Below, piece by piece: positions 1 to 7,884 of a DNA stretch of 64,000 bases. Source of the DNA: Erwinia persicina (GTDB taxonomy: Bacteria > Pseudomonadota > Gammaproteobacteria > Enterobacterales > Enterobacteriaceae); the NCBI RefSeq assembly GCF_014838825.1, contig NZ_JACYMO010000013.1, positions 1 to 64,000 on the forward strand, in the 5' to 3' direction. Under the pieces are notes generated by a model that saw nothing but the letters and a program-made list of their open reading frames with translations, did no database searches and was not told the DNA's origin. Position numbers and translations under genes: made by a program. Positions within the stretch are counted from its first letter, which is position 1. Each line of letters starts with the position of its first letter.

Positions 1-890
1 AAAAACAGCAGGTCAGCGCGCTGAGCGAACTGGCCGCAGGAGTTGCGGGCGGCCTGGCGACGGGCGATACTGGCGGAGCAGTCACGGCCGGCCAGGCGGG
101 TAAGAATGCGGTGGAGAATAATGCGCTGAGTGATATTGCGCAGGCACAGTCTGAAGGCAAGACGCTGGAGCAGAAGGCGGGTGAGTACGTTGAAGCCGAA
201 AACGATCGCTATAAAAAGGCAAACTGTGGCGGAATGAGCGCCGAAGCCTGCTCGGTGAAGATGTACGAAGAGCGGCGTGAGGCGTTGAAAGATATGGTGT
301 CAACGGGTGCAGATTTTGTGCCGGTTGTTGGCACGATAAAAGGCGCAGCGGAGGCACAGTCAGCACTGGATTATCTCAACGTGGCCGCTTCTCTTATACC
401 GGGAGAGCGTGTTGCAGCGGGTGTGCTGAAAGCGGCAGAGAAAGCGCTGGCTAAAGGGGATGTGGCTGAAGCGTCGAAGCTGATTAATAAGGCCAGTGAT
501 CAAATATCAGGATATTTACCGGCACCAGGCCATACTTCTTTACCTGGCTCAGGAGTTGGAGCGAATGCTGCATTTTCAGTTAGTAATGCCCAATTGGGTA
601 AAAAGCTTGGGAAACATGTTGAAGATTTTGGCGGTAAGGCATCAAATGCGGCAGATAGAAAGCGTGTGCTAGATATTATAAATGATATAGGTTCTAATCC
701 AGATAAAGTTATTGCTGGTAAATTTGCAGGTCAAGGTGTGGGAGGAGGAGCCAGTCGTGGAGATGTGTTTTTCAGAATAAAGGGAAATGACGTTGTAGTT
801 ACCAAGCCTGATGGTAGTTTTGTTACTGTTCTTAAAGACGGAATTAATAATACTTCTGTTAAAAATGCACTAAAGGGAGAACCACAATGA
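1..890 (+). CDS. cdiA: CdiA C-terminal end (5' truncated by window), colicin D-like toxin tail
   Basis: The reading frame is already open at base 3, so this is the 3' end of a much longer gene. The first residues run through an Ala/Gly-rich pretoxin stretch to the VENN motif (bases 111-122), which in CdiA proteins separates the conserved exoprotein from the variable toxin. After a linker, the last ~90 residues hold GKHVEDFG followed by a basic helix and strands with VFFR and VVVTKPDGSF. This order resembles the catalytic domain of colicin D, where a His in a KHA.DFG context is catalytic; related BECR-fold CdiA toxins cut tRNA. The domain call is by eye. CdiA is a cell-surface effector delivered to neighbours on contact. 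Base composition falls toward AT in the toxin part, as is usual for exchanged CdiA tails. The next gene overlaps the stop and should be its immunity gene. Confidence 0.85.
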   Translation, partial: KQQVSALSELAAGVAGGLATGDTGGAVTAGQAGKNAVENNALSDIAQAQSEGKTLEQKAGEYVEAENDRYKKANCGGMSAEACSVKMYEERREALKDMVSTGADFVPVVGTIKGAAEAQSALDYLNVAASLIPGERVAAGVLKAAEKALAKGDVAEASKLINKASDQISGYLPAPGHTSLPGSGVGANAAFSVSNAQLGKKLGKHVEDFGGKASNAADRKRVLDIINDIGSNPDKVIAGKFAGQGVGGGASRGDVFFRIKGNDVVVTKPDGSFVTVLKDGINNTSVKNALKGEPQ

Positions 891-1360
891 TTACTCCTTT
901 AGGAAAATATCAAGAGTGGACTTGCTGTGTTATTGGAGAGAAACTCTCAGTAGTACGAGGCTTGATCTATATTCTTGATAAGCCTGAGATTGAACATCCT
1001 CAGCAGTTGCAGCTTGTTTTTTCCAATAATGAAAAATCCGTTAACTTTAAGTGTGGGAAGGATGGTTCAAGTCTTGAACTGACATACATTCCTCTCCAAG
1101 AAAATGATCTTGGAGAGTATGGTAAAGAAGTGATAATAGATATATCACACCGTCCACTTTTTGTTCATCTCCTTGAGAAAATTCTCATAGAGGTAAATTT
1201 GGTTTTTTCATCGATGGAAAATAATTATATAGGAGTAAAGTTGGTTTTTGAGGGCTGCTTAAGTTTAATGATAGTTAATATTGGTGATGAAATAAATATT
1301 TTAGATTCTTTCCCAATATCTTATGAGAAAGATGAAGGTATTAAATACTATAAGTTATAA
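887..1360 (+). CDS. putative CdiI immunity protein
   Basis: A 157-residue protein whose ATG overlaps the cdiA stop by four bases, the standard arrangement of a CDI toxin and its immunity gene. It has no signal peptide or membrane segment, is acidic overall, and is encoded by AT-rich DNA unlike the housekeeping genes further along. I recognise no family by eye. The job assigned here, cytoplasmic neutralisation of the preceding nuclease tail, rests on position, size and composition. A strong terminator follows immediately. Confidence 0.75.
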   Translation: MITPLGKYQEWTCCVIGEKLSVVRGLIYILDKPEIEHPQQLQLVFSNNEKSVNFKCGKDGSSLELTYIPLQENDLGEYGKEVIIDISHRPLFVHLLEKILIEVNLVFSSMENNYIGVKLVFEGCLSLMIVNIGDEINILDSFPISYEKDEGIKYYKL

Positions 1361-1372
1361 ATAATAAAATCT

Positions 1373-1400
1373 AATCCCGGCCATCGCGCCGGGATTTTTT
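1373..1400 (+). terminator. rho-independent terminator after cdiI
   Basis: Perfect 9-bp stem AATCCCGGC / GCCGGGATT with a six-base loop, running directly into a T tract. It ends the cdiA-cdiI transcript. Confidence 0.85.
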
Positions 1401-1413
1401 ACCTGTAGTTCAG

Positions 1414-1545
1414 TCAGCTACTCAATCTTGCCTGCGGTTTACTGATCACCTCAATCAGCTCCGTCACCTGCCGCTGCTTACGGGCAGACAGCTGACAGTC
1501 CTTACGCAGCGTCTGCATGATCTCCGGTTCTGGCGGTGATGCCGG
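1414..1545 (-). pseudogene. antisense 3' remnant of an unknown gene (copy 1)
   Basis: On the minus strand a reading frame ends here with a PPEPEIMQ stretch, then CQLSARKQR and a stop just behind the cdiI terminator. The same C-terminal pattern recurs on the minus strand behind the orphan immunity gene (copy 2 at 2567-2775), so both are pieces of one gene type rather than chance frames. Upstream the minus-strand reading runs into the opposite-strand CdiA fragment, so the gene has lost its 5' part. I do not recognise the parent protein. Confidence 0.45.
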
Positions 1546-2269
1546 GTCGCATACCGTCAGCCTCAGCACCGGCGGGCCGGTGGGTAAGGACCTGCTGACC
1601 AACATGGCCGGCGGCATGCTGTCGTGTGCCAACAACGGCGGCCATGCAGAGGGCACGACAAAGGCCGGGGTCAGTGAAGGAACTCTGACAGTCCGTGATA
1701 CTGATAAACAGCAGCAGGACATCACACAGCTGAACCGGGATACGGATAACGCCAACGCCGGCAGCATCAGCCCGATATTTGACAGGGAGAAGGAGCAGAA
1801 CCGGCTCAAACAGGCGCAGCTGACAGGTGAAATCGGCGGTCAGGCGATGGATATCGCACGGACGCAGGGGCAGATAGTTGCCATCAAAGCGGCCAGCGAG
1901 AAGATGAAAAACGTCACATTTCCTGCTTATGTGGGGGAGCCTACTTTTAATCCTTCGGGTACAGGTGGTGCTGCACAACCGTGGTCGACTAAAGATCGTA
2001 TAAAATATATAGAACTTTCAACGCAAGGTAAAATTCGCTTTGTCCCTGACAGCAATTATTCGCCCAGTAATCCATTACCACGGGGGCCTAATAAAGGCTA
2101 CCTTGATAAATTTGGTAATGAATGGGTGAAGGACCCCTCGCGTACCGCTGGGCAGGCTTTTGAATGGGATGTACAACTGTCACCAAAGGGCAAAGCTCAA
2201 CTTGATTGGGCAACAAGAGATGGTTCGCATCTAAATATATCTCTTGATGGGCTAATAAAACATGAATAA
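1517..2269 (+). CDS. orphan CdiA-CT fragment with Ntox17-type polymorphic toxin domain
   Basis: Residues ~45-135 match the CdiA exoprotein region just before the pretoxin (GTTKAGVSEGTLTVRDTDKQ, SPIFDREKEQNRLKQAQ, DIARTQG). The protein then jumps straight into a toxin domain: GKIRFVPDSNY, PLPRGPNKGYLDKFGNEWVK, AFEWDVQLSPKGK, RDGSHLN. That set of motifs fits polymorphic toxin type 17 (Ntox17). The pretoxin domain with VENN that should lie between the two parts is missing. I see no good ribosome binding site before the first ATG, so the frame is probably a silent orphan that can recombine into the full cdiA upstream. The first ~15 residues overlap the antisense remnant and may not be real. Confidence 0.7.
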   Translation: MISGSGGDAGSHTVSLSTGGPVGKDLLTNMAGGMLSCANNGGHAEGTTKAGVSEGTLTVRDTDKQQQDITQLNRDTDNANAGSISPIFDREKEQNRLKQAQLTGEIGGQAMDIARTQGQIVAIKAASEKMKNVTFPAYVGEPTFNPSGTGGAAQPWSTKDRIKYIELSTQGKIRFVPDSNYSPSNPLPRGPNKGYLDKFGNEWVKDPSRTAGQAFEWDVQLSPKGKAQLDWATRDGSHLNISLDGLIKHE

Positions 2270-2284
2270 CCAAGGTGATTTTTT

Positions 2285-2512
2285 ATGGAAAATAAGATTG
2301 GTTTTTATCAGGAAGTGGAAATATCTCCTAGCTGCAAAGAAAAAAATAAGAAATACGCAGGTAAAAAGGGCGGTGTTATGGGACTAAGTGAAGAGGACGG
2401 GATACTTTATGGATACTCAATAAAGCTTTATGATGAGGAATATCTTTTGTCTTTTGATAAAAATGAAGTTATCCCAATGGGTAAACAGCTAACACAAGAC
2501 GATTTTTATTAA
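2285..2512 (+). CDS. orphan immunity protein, Imm31-like
   Basis: 75 residues, starting 15 bases after the orphan toxin with an AAGGTGAT ribosome site. It is small and acidic, with GKKGGVMGLSEEDG in the middle and an end of GKQLTQDDFY. This layout resembles the Imm31 immunity family, which occurs beside polymorphic toxins; the family name is from memory of the pattern. Low GC like its neighbour. It is expected to bind and neutralise the Ntox17 domain in the cytoplasm. Confidence 0.65.
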   Translation: MENKIGFYQEVEISPSCKEKNKKYAGKKGGVMGLSEEDGILYGYSIKLYDEEYLLSFDKNEVIPMGKQLTQDDFY

Positions 2513-2527
2513 GTTTCAGGTAAAACG

Positions 2528-2556
2528 AATCCCAGCCCTTATCGGCTGGGATTTTT
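2528..2556 (+). terminator. rho-independent terminator after orphan immunity gene
   Basis: Perfect 10-bp stem AATCCCAGCC / GGCTGGGATT with loop CTTATC and a short T run. It is built like the terminator after cdiI, supporting two parallel toxin/immunity modules. Confidence 0.8.
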
Positions 2557-2566
2557 ACTTTAACAG

Positions 2567-2775
2567 TCAGTTACCACCGTGCTTCTTCGGCTTCGCCATC
2601 ACCTGAATCACGTCCATCAGTCCCCGCTGCTTACGCGCCGAGAGCTTAGGGCAGCGCTGGCCTGTATCACTTCCGGCTCCGTTGGCGGTACTTCCGCCGT
2701 CAGCACCAGACAACCGTTCATCACCCGCCCATCAGCCGGCGTGCCGGTGACAATATTATTTGGCTGCGATCTTTA
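2567..2775 (-). pseudogene. antisense 3' remnant of the same unknown gene (copy 2), frameshifted
   Basis: On the minus strand the frame reads NGCLVLTAEVPPTEPEVIQ, breaks by a frameshift, and resumes as CPKLSARKQRG...AKPKKHGGN before a stop. Copy 1 at 1414-1545 has the counterparts PPEPEIMQ and CQLSARKQR in the same order. Both copies sit tail-to-tail against a toxin/immunity module. The rest of the gap up to the next gene holds nothing else I can support. Confidence 0.45.
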
Positions 2776-2831
2776 AGAGTCTGCTTACAGTCTGGCCGTC
2801 CCTGACGGGCTGAAGGTGTCTTTACCGGCCG

Positions 2832-3158
2832 TTAATTATTCTCCGCCTCTTCCCCTTCCTCACCCTCTTTCTCTTCTCCACCGCCCGAAATCAAATCAGA
2901 CAGCTTCATCTCCCCCAGTTCATCCATTTTTTTCCTGGCGTCTTCCAGGGGCTGCGCCGCATTCAGTTCTGCCACTTTAGCATCGGCCAGGTCCGTCGCC
3001 TGCTTTCTGGTTTCATCCCACTGGGTTTGTGCCGACTCTACCAGACTGTTTGTGCGTTTATCCGCTTCTTCTTTAATATTTTCTTTGGTCGCATCGTCAC
3101 AGGCGGTAATTAACGTCATCATTGCCGTTAAGGCCAGAATGCTAAATTTATTCATCAT
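2832..3158 (-). CDS. small lipoprotein of unknown function
   Basis: 108 residues (two adjacent ATGs, start could be one codon later). An N-terminal signal peptide ends in a lipobox, LITAC, so the mature protein starts at Cys20 and should be lipid-anchored. The mature part is highly charged and helical, and the last ~15 residues are a run of Glu and Gly ending in Asn. Asp residues follow the Cys (CDD), which in E. coli would favour retention in the inner membrane. No family recognised. It lies 33 bases downstream of the YegS-like gene on the same strand and may be co-transcribed. Confidence 0.7.
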   Translation of the reverse strand: MMNKFSILALTAMMTLITACDDATKENIKEEADKRTNSLVESAQTQWDETRKQATDLADAKVAELNAAQPLEDARKKMDELGEMKLSDLISGGGEEKEGEEGEEAENN

Positions 3159-3191
3159 ATTAACCCTTATTAAACCTTTATCATATGTTGC

Positions 3192-4094
3192 TCAGGACGG
3201 GGCAAAAACAGTTATTGCATGTGCCTTAATGGTAAACCGGGCGGGCGTCTGCCCAATCAGTTCGCCGTCGGCGTTAATATCATGGGGGCGGCGCGTGCTC
3301 AGCGTCATGGCGGTGGTGGACAGGGTGCGCACCTTACGCCAGCGACCGTGCGTTCCTCGCCGGAGTGCGGGCAGCAGGGCTATCATTTCCCACCAGTGCG
3401 CCACCTCCAGGCTGTACACGTCCAGTCGGCCGTCATCAGGGGCGGCGCTCTGTTCCACCGTCATTCCCCCGCCGTAAAAGCGCCCGTTGCCAACGGAAAC
3501 CTGCACGGTTTTTACTTTCTCTACGATGCCGTCATGCTCCAGCGTGGCGCTGAACGGACGGCTCTGCTTCAGCAGCCGGAAGGCCGCCAGTGCATAGCCA
3601 AATGTCCCCCAGCGTTTTTTGGACTCGGCCGTTAAATGGTGTGCCAGCGTGGCGGAAAAACCGATGCTGGAAACGTTAAAAAACAGGTGGCCGTTGACCT
3701 CACCCAGATCGACGGGGCGCTGGTGCCCGGTGGCAATCACCCTGACGGCCTGACTCAGGTTATTCGCAATACCGAGCGTGCGGGCAAAATCATTGGCGGT
3801 GCCCAGCGGCAGTACGCCCAGCGGCAGCCCGCTGTGCATCAGGCCTCTCGCGGCGGCATTCAGGCTGCCGTCACCGCCGCCGACAATAACCAGATCGATG
3901 CGGTCGGCATAGTCGAGAATAATTTCGCTACTGTCACGGCGATCGCCGGGCCCGGGCTCAATCACCTGAATGCCTCCGGCGGCCAGCAGGGATAATGCCT
4001 GCTGTTTATTCGCTTTCCCGTTACGGGCGTTTTCATTAATCAGTAATAATCCGATCGGCTTTTCCTGATTATTTTCATTGTGATTGCTCATCAT
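3192..4094 (-). CDS. yegS: YegS/DAGK-family lipid kinase
   Basis: 300 residues, the length of E. coli YegS (299). It has the diacylglycerol kinase catalytic signature: GGGDGSLNAAARGL near residue 75 and PLGTANDFAR near residue 98, which bind nucleotide in this family. The N-terminus reads GLLLINENARNGKA, as expected for the first strand and loop. YegS phosphorylates lipids (phosphatidylglycerol in vitro) in the cytoplasm or at the inner membrane. The start is one of two adjacent ATGs. In E. coli yegS lies elsewhere, so the ortholog symbol is by similarity only. Confidence 0.85.
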   Translation of the reverse strand: MMSNHNENNQEKPIGLLLINENARNGKANKQQALSLLAAGGIQVIEPGPGDRRDSSEIILDYADRIDLVIVGGGDGSLNAAARGLMHSGLPLGVLPLGTANDFARTLGIANNLSQAVRVIATGHQRPVDLGEVNGHLFFNVSSIGFSATLAHHLTAESKKRWGTFGYALAAFRLLKQSRPFSATLEHDGIVEKVKTVQVSVGNGRFYGGGMTVEQSAAPDDGRLDVYSLEVAHWWEMIALLPALRRGTHGRWRKVRTLSTTAMTLSTRRPHDINADGELIGQTPARFTIKAHAITVFAPS

Positions 4095-4588
4095 TATTTT
4101 CTCAGGTGGTAAAGCACAATTTGTGGAGAGTTGATGAAATCACACTCAATTACGATGCGGCAAGCCGCATTTATTAAGTTTACATTTATACATAAATAAT
4201 GACGCCACAGGCTGTCTTGCGGCTGAAATAAATACAATCACTGTCGTTTGTTTGCGCTGTAATAAAAGTGTCATCTTTTCTTTTTCTTGCCGCTTTTTAT
4301 TTAGCGGTCCGTTTTTGCTTTTCTGACCCGGCAATCAACAACAGTTATGACGGCGGTCGGGTGATAACTTTTTCTTATGACGATAAGGGGGGGGGTGCCG
4401 CATCAGCTCAGGTTTTTCGCCGCCTGCGGCAGTTTCGCTCGTTTTTTAGCGTTTTCCCGGGTCATAAGTTTTTTGTTGTACCACCGAAAGCCGGTGATAT
4501 AGTCGCAGAGGAACAACATCATCCCTCTGATTACCCTAACAATACTAAACAACATCAGGGCCAGAACATTACGCACAAGGAATTAGTC
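4095..4588. other. 494-bp gap between yegS-like gene and gdhA
   Basis: AT-rich divergent promoter region for two outward genes. It contains a compact hairpin ATGCGGC-AA-GCCGCAT at 4155-4170 and a run of nine G at 4387-4395. The frame of gdhA stays open for 107 codons through this gap, but it starts with unlike sequence and lacks a ribosome site, so it is not taken as coding. No small gene or RNA could be supported. Confidence 0.5.
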
Positions 4589-5932
4589 ATGACAGCTTTT
4601 CACTCTCTTGAGTCGTTTCTCACCTCCGTTCAGCAGCGCGATCCTCACCAGCCGGAATATCTGCAGGCCGTGCGCGAGGTGTTCACGTCACTGTGGCCGT
4701 TCCTGGAACGACACCCGCAGTATCAGGAGCAAAGCCTGCTGGAGCGTCTGGTCGAGCCGGAACGTGTGATCCAGTTCCGCGTTGCCTGGACGGACGATCG
4801 CGGTCAGGTGCAGGTGAACCGGGCATGGCGCGTGCAGTTCAGCTCCTCCATTGGCCCCTATAAAGGCGGGATGCGCTTCCATCCGTCGGTAAACCTGTCG
4901 ATTCTGAAATTCCTCGGCTTTGAGCAGACGTTTAAAAATGCTCTCACCACCCTGCCGATGGGCGGCGGTAAAGGCGGGTCGGACTTTAATCCGAAAGGGA
5001 AAAGCCATGCGGAAGTGATGCGCTTCTGCCAGGCGCTGATGACGGAACTGTACCGCCACCTGGGCCCGGATACCGATGTGCCTGCGGGGGATATCGGCGT
5101 GGGGGGCCGTGAAGTGGCCTTTATGGCCGGGATGATGAAGAAGCTGTCGAATAATACCGCCTGCGTGTTTACCGGCAAAGGCCTGTCATTCGGCGGCAGC
5201 CTGATCCGTCCGGAAGCCACCGGCTACGGTCTGGTCTACTTCACCGATGCGATGCTGAAGCGTCACGGGCTGGGCTTTGAAGGCAGTACCGTTGCGGTTT
5301 CCGGTGCCGGTAACGTGGCGCAGTACGCCATTGAAAAAGCGATGGCGCTGGGCGCGCGCGTGCTGACGGCTTCTGATTCACGCGGAACGGTGGTAGACGA
5401 AGCCGGGTTTACCCCGGAAAAGCTGGCGCTGCTGGCGGAGATCAAAAACGTGCGTTACGGCAGCGTGGAAGATTATGCGCGTGAACGTGGTCTGGTTTAC
5501 CTTGCCGGGCAGCAGCCGTGGAGCGTGCCGGTCGATATCGCCTTACCGTGCGCGACGCAGAATGAGCTTGATCTGCCGGCGGCACGTCAGCTGATTGCTA
5601 ACGGCGTGAAAGCCGTGGCGGAAGGGGCCAATATGCCGACCACTATCCCGGCGACCGATGCGTTCCTTGAGGCGGGTGTACTCTTTGCGCCGGGCAAAGC
5701 GGCAAATGCCGGTGGCGTAGCCACTTCTGGCCTGGAGATGGCGCAGAATGCGGCACGTCTGAGCTGGAAAGCGGAGAAGGTCGATATTCGTCTGCAACAC
5801 ATCATGCTGGATATTCATCACGCCTGCGTGGAGCACGGCGGAGAAGGCAGGCAGACCCACTACGTCCACGGCGCGAATATTGCCGGGTTCGTTAAAGTGG
5901 CGGATGCAATGCTGGCTCAGGGCGTGCTGTAA
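4589..5932 (+). CDS. gdhA: NADP-specific glutamate dehydrogenase
   Basis: 447 residues from the ATG at 4589, which follows an AAGGA ribosome site and gives the E. coli GdhA length and N-terminus (HSLESFL..VQQRDP). The substrate region PMGGGKGGSDF carries the family's active-site lysine. The Rossmann domain shows VAVSGAGNVAQYA for NADP binding. The enzyme makes L-glutamate from 2-oxoglutarate, ammonia and NADPH in the cytoplasm, the high-ammonium assimilation route. Similarity to E. coli is nearly continuous over the whole length, so the call is firm. It appears to be a single-gene unit with a hairpin behind it. Confidence 0.97.
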   Translation: MTAFHSLESFLTSVQQRDPHQPEYLQAVREVFTSLWPFLERHPQYQEQSLLERLVEPERVIQFRVAWTDDRGQVQVNRAWRVQFSSSIGPYKGGMRFHPSVNLSILKFLGFEQTFKNALTTLPMGGGKGGSDFNPKGKSHAEVMRFCQALMTELYRHLGPDTDVPAGDIGVGGREVAFMAGMMKKLSNNTACVFTGKGLSFGGSLIRPEATGYGLVYFTDAMLKRHGLGFEGSTVAVSGAGNVAQYAIEKAMALGARVLTASDSRGTVVDEAGFTPEKLALLAEIKNVRYGSVEDYARERGLVYLAGQQPWSVPVDIALPCATQNELDLPAARQLIANGVKAVAEGANMPTTIPATDAFLEAGVLFAPGKAANAGGVATSGLEMAQNAARLSWKAEKVDIRLQHIMLDIHHACVEHGGEGRQTHYVHGANIAGFVKVADAMLAQGVL

Positions 5933-5953
5933 CGTCGGATCGTGAATGTTTTA

Positions 5954-6033
5954 CCGGGTGGCCCTTGCTGATCGGGGCCGCCCGGCAGTGCCCGGTACCG
6001 GCACGGGGCAACCAGAAAAAGGGCCGCCCCTAC
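5954..6033. repeat. GC-rich hairpin plus intergenic repeat copy 1
   Basis: First a stem CCGGGTGGCCC / GGGCCGCCCGG (5954-5964 and 5975-5985), then a hairpin with GGGGCAACC (6005-6013) and GGCCGCCCC (6022-6030) around a purine-rich loop. The second part, read on the minus strand as GTAGGGGCGGCC then a T-rich loop, matches copies near 25261, 36217 and 40993. It lies between convergent gdhA and the permease and reaches the permease stop codon. Probably terminates both. Confidence 0.6.
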
Positions 6034-7427
6034 GACGCCGTAACGACATTTTGTTGCTCACGTCGCTGTTTCACCCGCCAGAACCACGCCAGCAGGATAA
6101 ACCACAGCGGCATCGCGCACAGCGCGGTCAGCGTATCCGGGTCAAAGACCATTACCACCAGTGAGAACAGAAAAAACAATAGCGTCAGCCAGCTCATCAC
6201 AATCCCGGCGGGCATTTTAAACGTCGAGCGCTCGTGCAGTGCCGGGCTGCGCCTGCGGTACACCAGATACGCCACCAGAATCATTCCCCAGGTATAAATC
6301 ACCAGAATCGCTGCCAGTGTAGACACCACGGTAAACAGCGTCATCACGTTGGGCACCAGGAACAGCAACAACGTACCGCTTAACATACAAAAGCAGGAAA
6401 ACATCAGGCTGCGGACCGGGATCCGCGTGGTGCGCGACAGAATACGAAACTGCCAGTGGGCGTGCTGTTCCAGCGACAGGCCATACAGCATGCGGGTGCT
6501 GGAGTAGACCCCGCTGTTGGCGGAGGACATCGCCGAGGTCAGCGCCACAAAGTTGATCACGGCGGCGGCGGCGGGCAGCCCGGCTTTGGCAAACAGCGTG
6601 ACAAACGGGCTGGTGTCCGGCGAGATGTGCGGCCAGGACGTCACGGCGATGATCACCACCATCGACAGCACGTAAAAGATAATGATGCGCAGCGGGATCG
6701 CCCTGATCGCGCGGGGCAATACCTTCTCCGGCGAGCGGGTTTCTGCACTCATGGTGCCCAGCAGTTCAATGCCGGTGTAGGAGAAAATCGCGATCTGGAA
6801 CCCGGCGAAGAAGCCGACGATGCCGTGTGGCATAAACACCGCCGCGTCGGTGAGGTTGTCCAGCGAAGCGGTCACGCCATCCGGTGACGTCCAGCCGCGG
6901 GCGATCATCCAGAAGCCGGTGACGATCAGCGCAATAATGGCAATAACTTTAATAATCGCAAACCAGAACTCGGCTTCGCCAAACATCTTCACCGACAGCA
7001 GGTTAAACAGGCACAGCAGCCCCAGCGTCAACAGCGCCGGGATCCACGGCGACAGCGTCGGCAGCCAGTACTGCATGTAGCCACCGCAGACCACCACATC
7101 GGCAATACAGGTCACCACCCAGCTCAGCCAGTATGACCAGCCGAGGAAGAAGCTGGCTTTCGGGCCAAGGTAGTCGGAAACAAAATCCGCAAACGAACGG
7201 TAATCCAGACGGCTCAGCAACAGCTCGCCCATTGCCCGCATCACCATATACATAAAGAAGCCGACCACAATATAGGTGATCAGAATGGAGGTACCGGACA
7301 CCGCAATGGTTTTTCCCGCCCCCATAAACAGCCCGGTGCCGATAGCGCCGCCCAGCGAAATCAGCTGAATATGGCGCGAACTGAGTCCGCGATGCAGGTG
7401 CTGCGGCGCATCCTTTGGGTCAGACAT
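6030..7427 (-). CDS. CycA-like amino acid permease (APC family)
   Basis: 465 residues with about twelve membrane segments. The N-terminal RHIQLISLGGAIGTGLFMG is the amino acid/proton symporter signature of the AAT branch of the APC superfamily. Stretches such as MRAMGELLLSRLDYRSFADF and KMFGEAEFWFAIIK resemble E. coli CycA (D-serine, D-alanine, glycine) more than AnsP, AroP or PheP. Substrate is therefore likely a small neutral amino acid, but this is inference. Inner membrane protein. It is divergent from dld across a 457-bp gap. Confidence 0.85.
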   Translation of the reverse strand: MSDPKDAPQHLHRGLSSRHIQLISLGGAIGTGLFMGAGKTIAVSGTSILITYIVVGFFMYMVMRAMGELLLSRLDYRSFADFVSDYLGPKASFFLGWSYWLSWVVTCIADVVVCGGYMQYWLPTLSPWIPALLTLGLLCLFNLLSVKMFGEAEFWFAIIKVIAIIALIVTGFWMIARGWTSPDGVTASLDNLTDAAVFMPHGIVGFFAGFQIAIFSYTGIELLGTMSAETRSPEKVLPRAIRAIPLRIIIFYVLSMVVIIAVTSWPHISPDTSPFVTLFAKAGLPAAAAVINFVALTSAMSSANSGVYSSTRMLYGLSLEQHAHWQFRILSRTTRIPVRSLMFSCFCMLSGTLLLFLVPNVMTLFTVVSTLAAILVIYTWGMILVAYLVYRRRSPALHERSTFKMPAGIVMSWLTLLFFLFSLVVMVFDPDTLTALCAMPLWFILLAWFWRVKQRREQQNVVTAS

Positions 7428-7884
7428 GGCATCCTCTCATTCAGTTCTTATTAGCCGATACAACCCTCACTGAAACGGGTGGCAATCAGGGCAATACGTC
7501 GGGGGGACAGGTACGTGGCGTTCATGCTGGCGCTGCGCTGTAACAAAGTCAACACAGGTGTATAGACAAATTATTCACTTTTTGATCACATTCAACTTTC
7601 TGAAAAACAGGGTAAAATATTTTTATATGCAGTTAAATTGCATATAGAATGCATAAAAAAGCGTTTCCTACAGGTTAATCAAAAGTTAACTATTTATTCA
7701 TTTTTTGCCGACAGACGCGTGCGAAAAAAAGATCGGCAGGCTGGCGTTACGATCGATTTCCGTTATGGGCTTTTCGCCGCGATCAGCAACCTGACCGATT
7801 TTCACGCCCCCGGCGCTGGCCCTGGCGCCAGCCCCTCGGGTACAATCGATGCTGCTAAAAATGCGCTATGGAGCGGCACCCTGA
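7428..7884. promoter_or_regulatory. divergent promoter region between permease and dld
   Basis: 457 bases without a gene. The clearest element is an inverted repeat TATATGCA-N7-TGCATATA at 7624-7646, followed by a further TGCATA at 7650-7655; it sits in very AT-rich DNA and could be an operator or promoter core. A TGATCACA half-site like that of CRP lies about 45 bases to its left. No leader ORF is convincing. Confidence 0.4.

Noticed and set aside
4268-4588. In-frame 107-codon extension upstream of gdhA
   Set aside because: No ribosome site at its start, no similarity to GdhA, and the ATG at 4589 has a good AAGGA and gives the family length.
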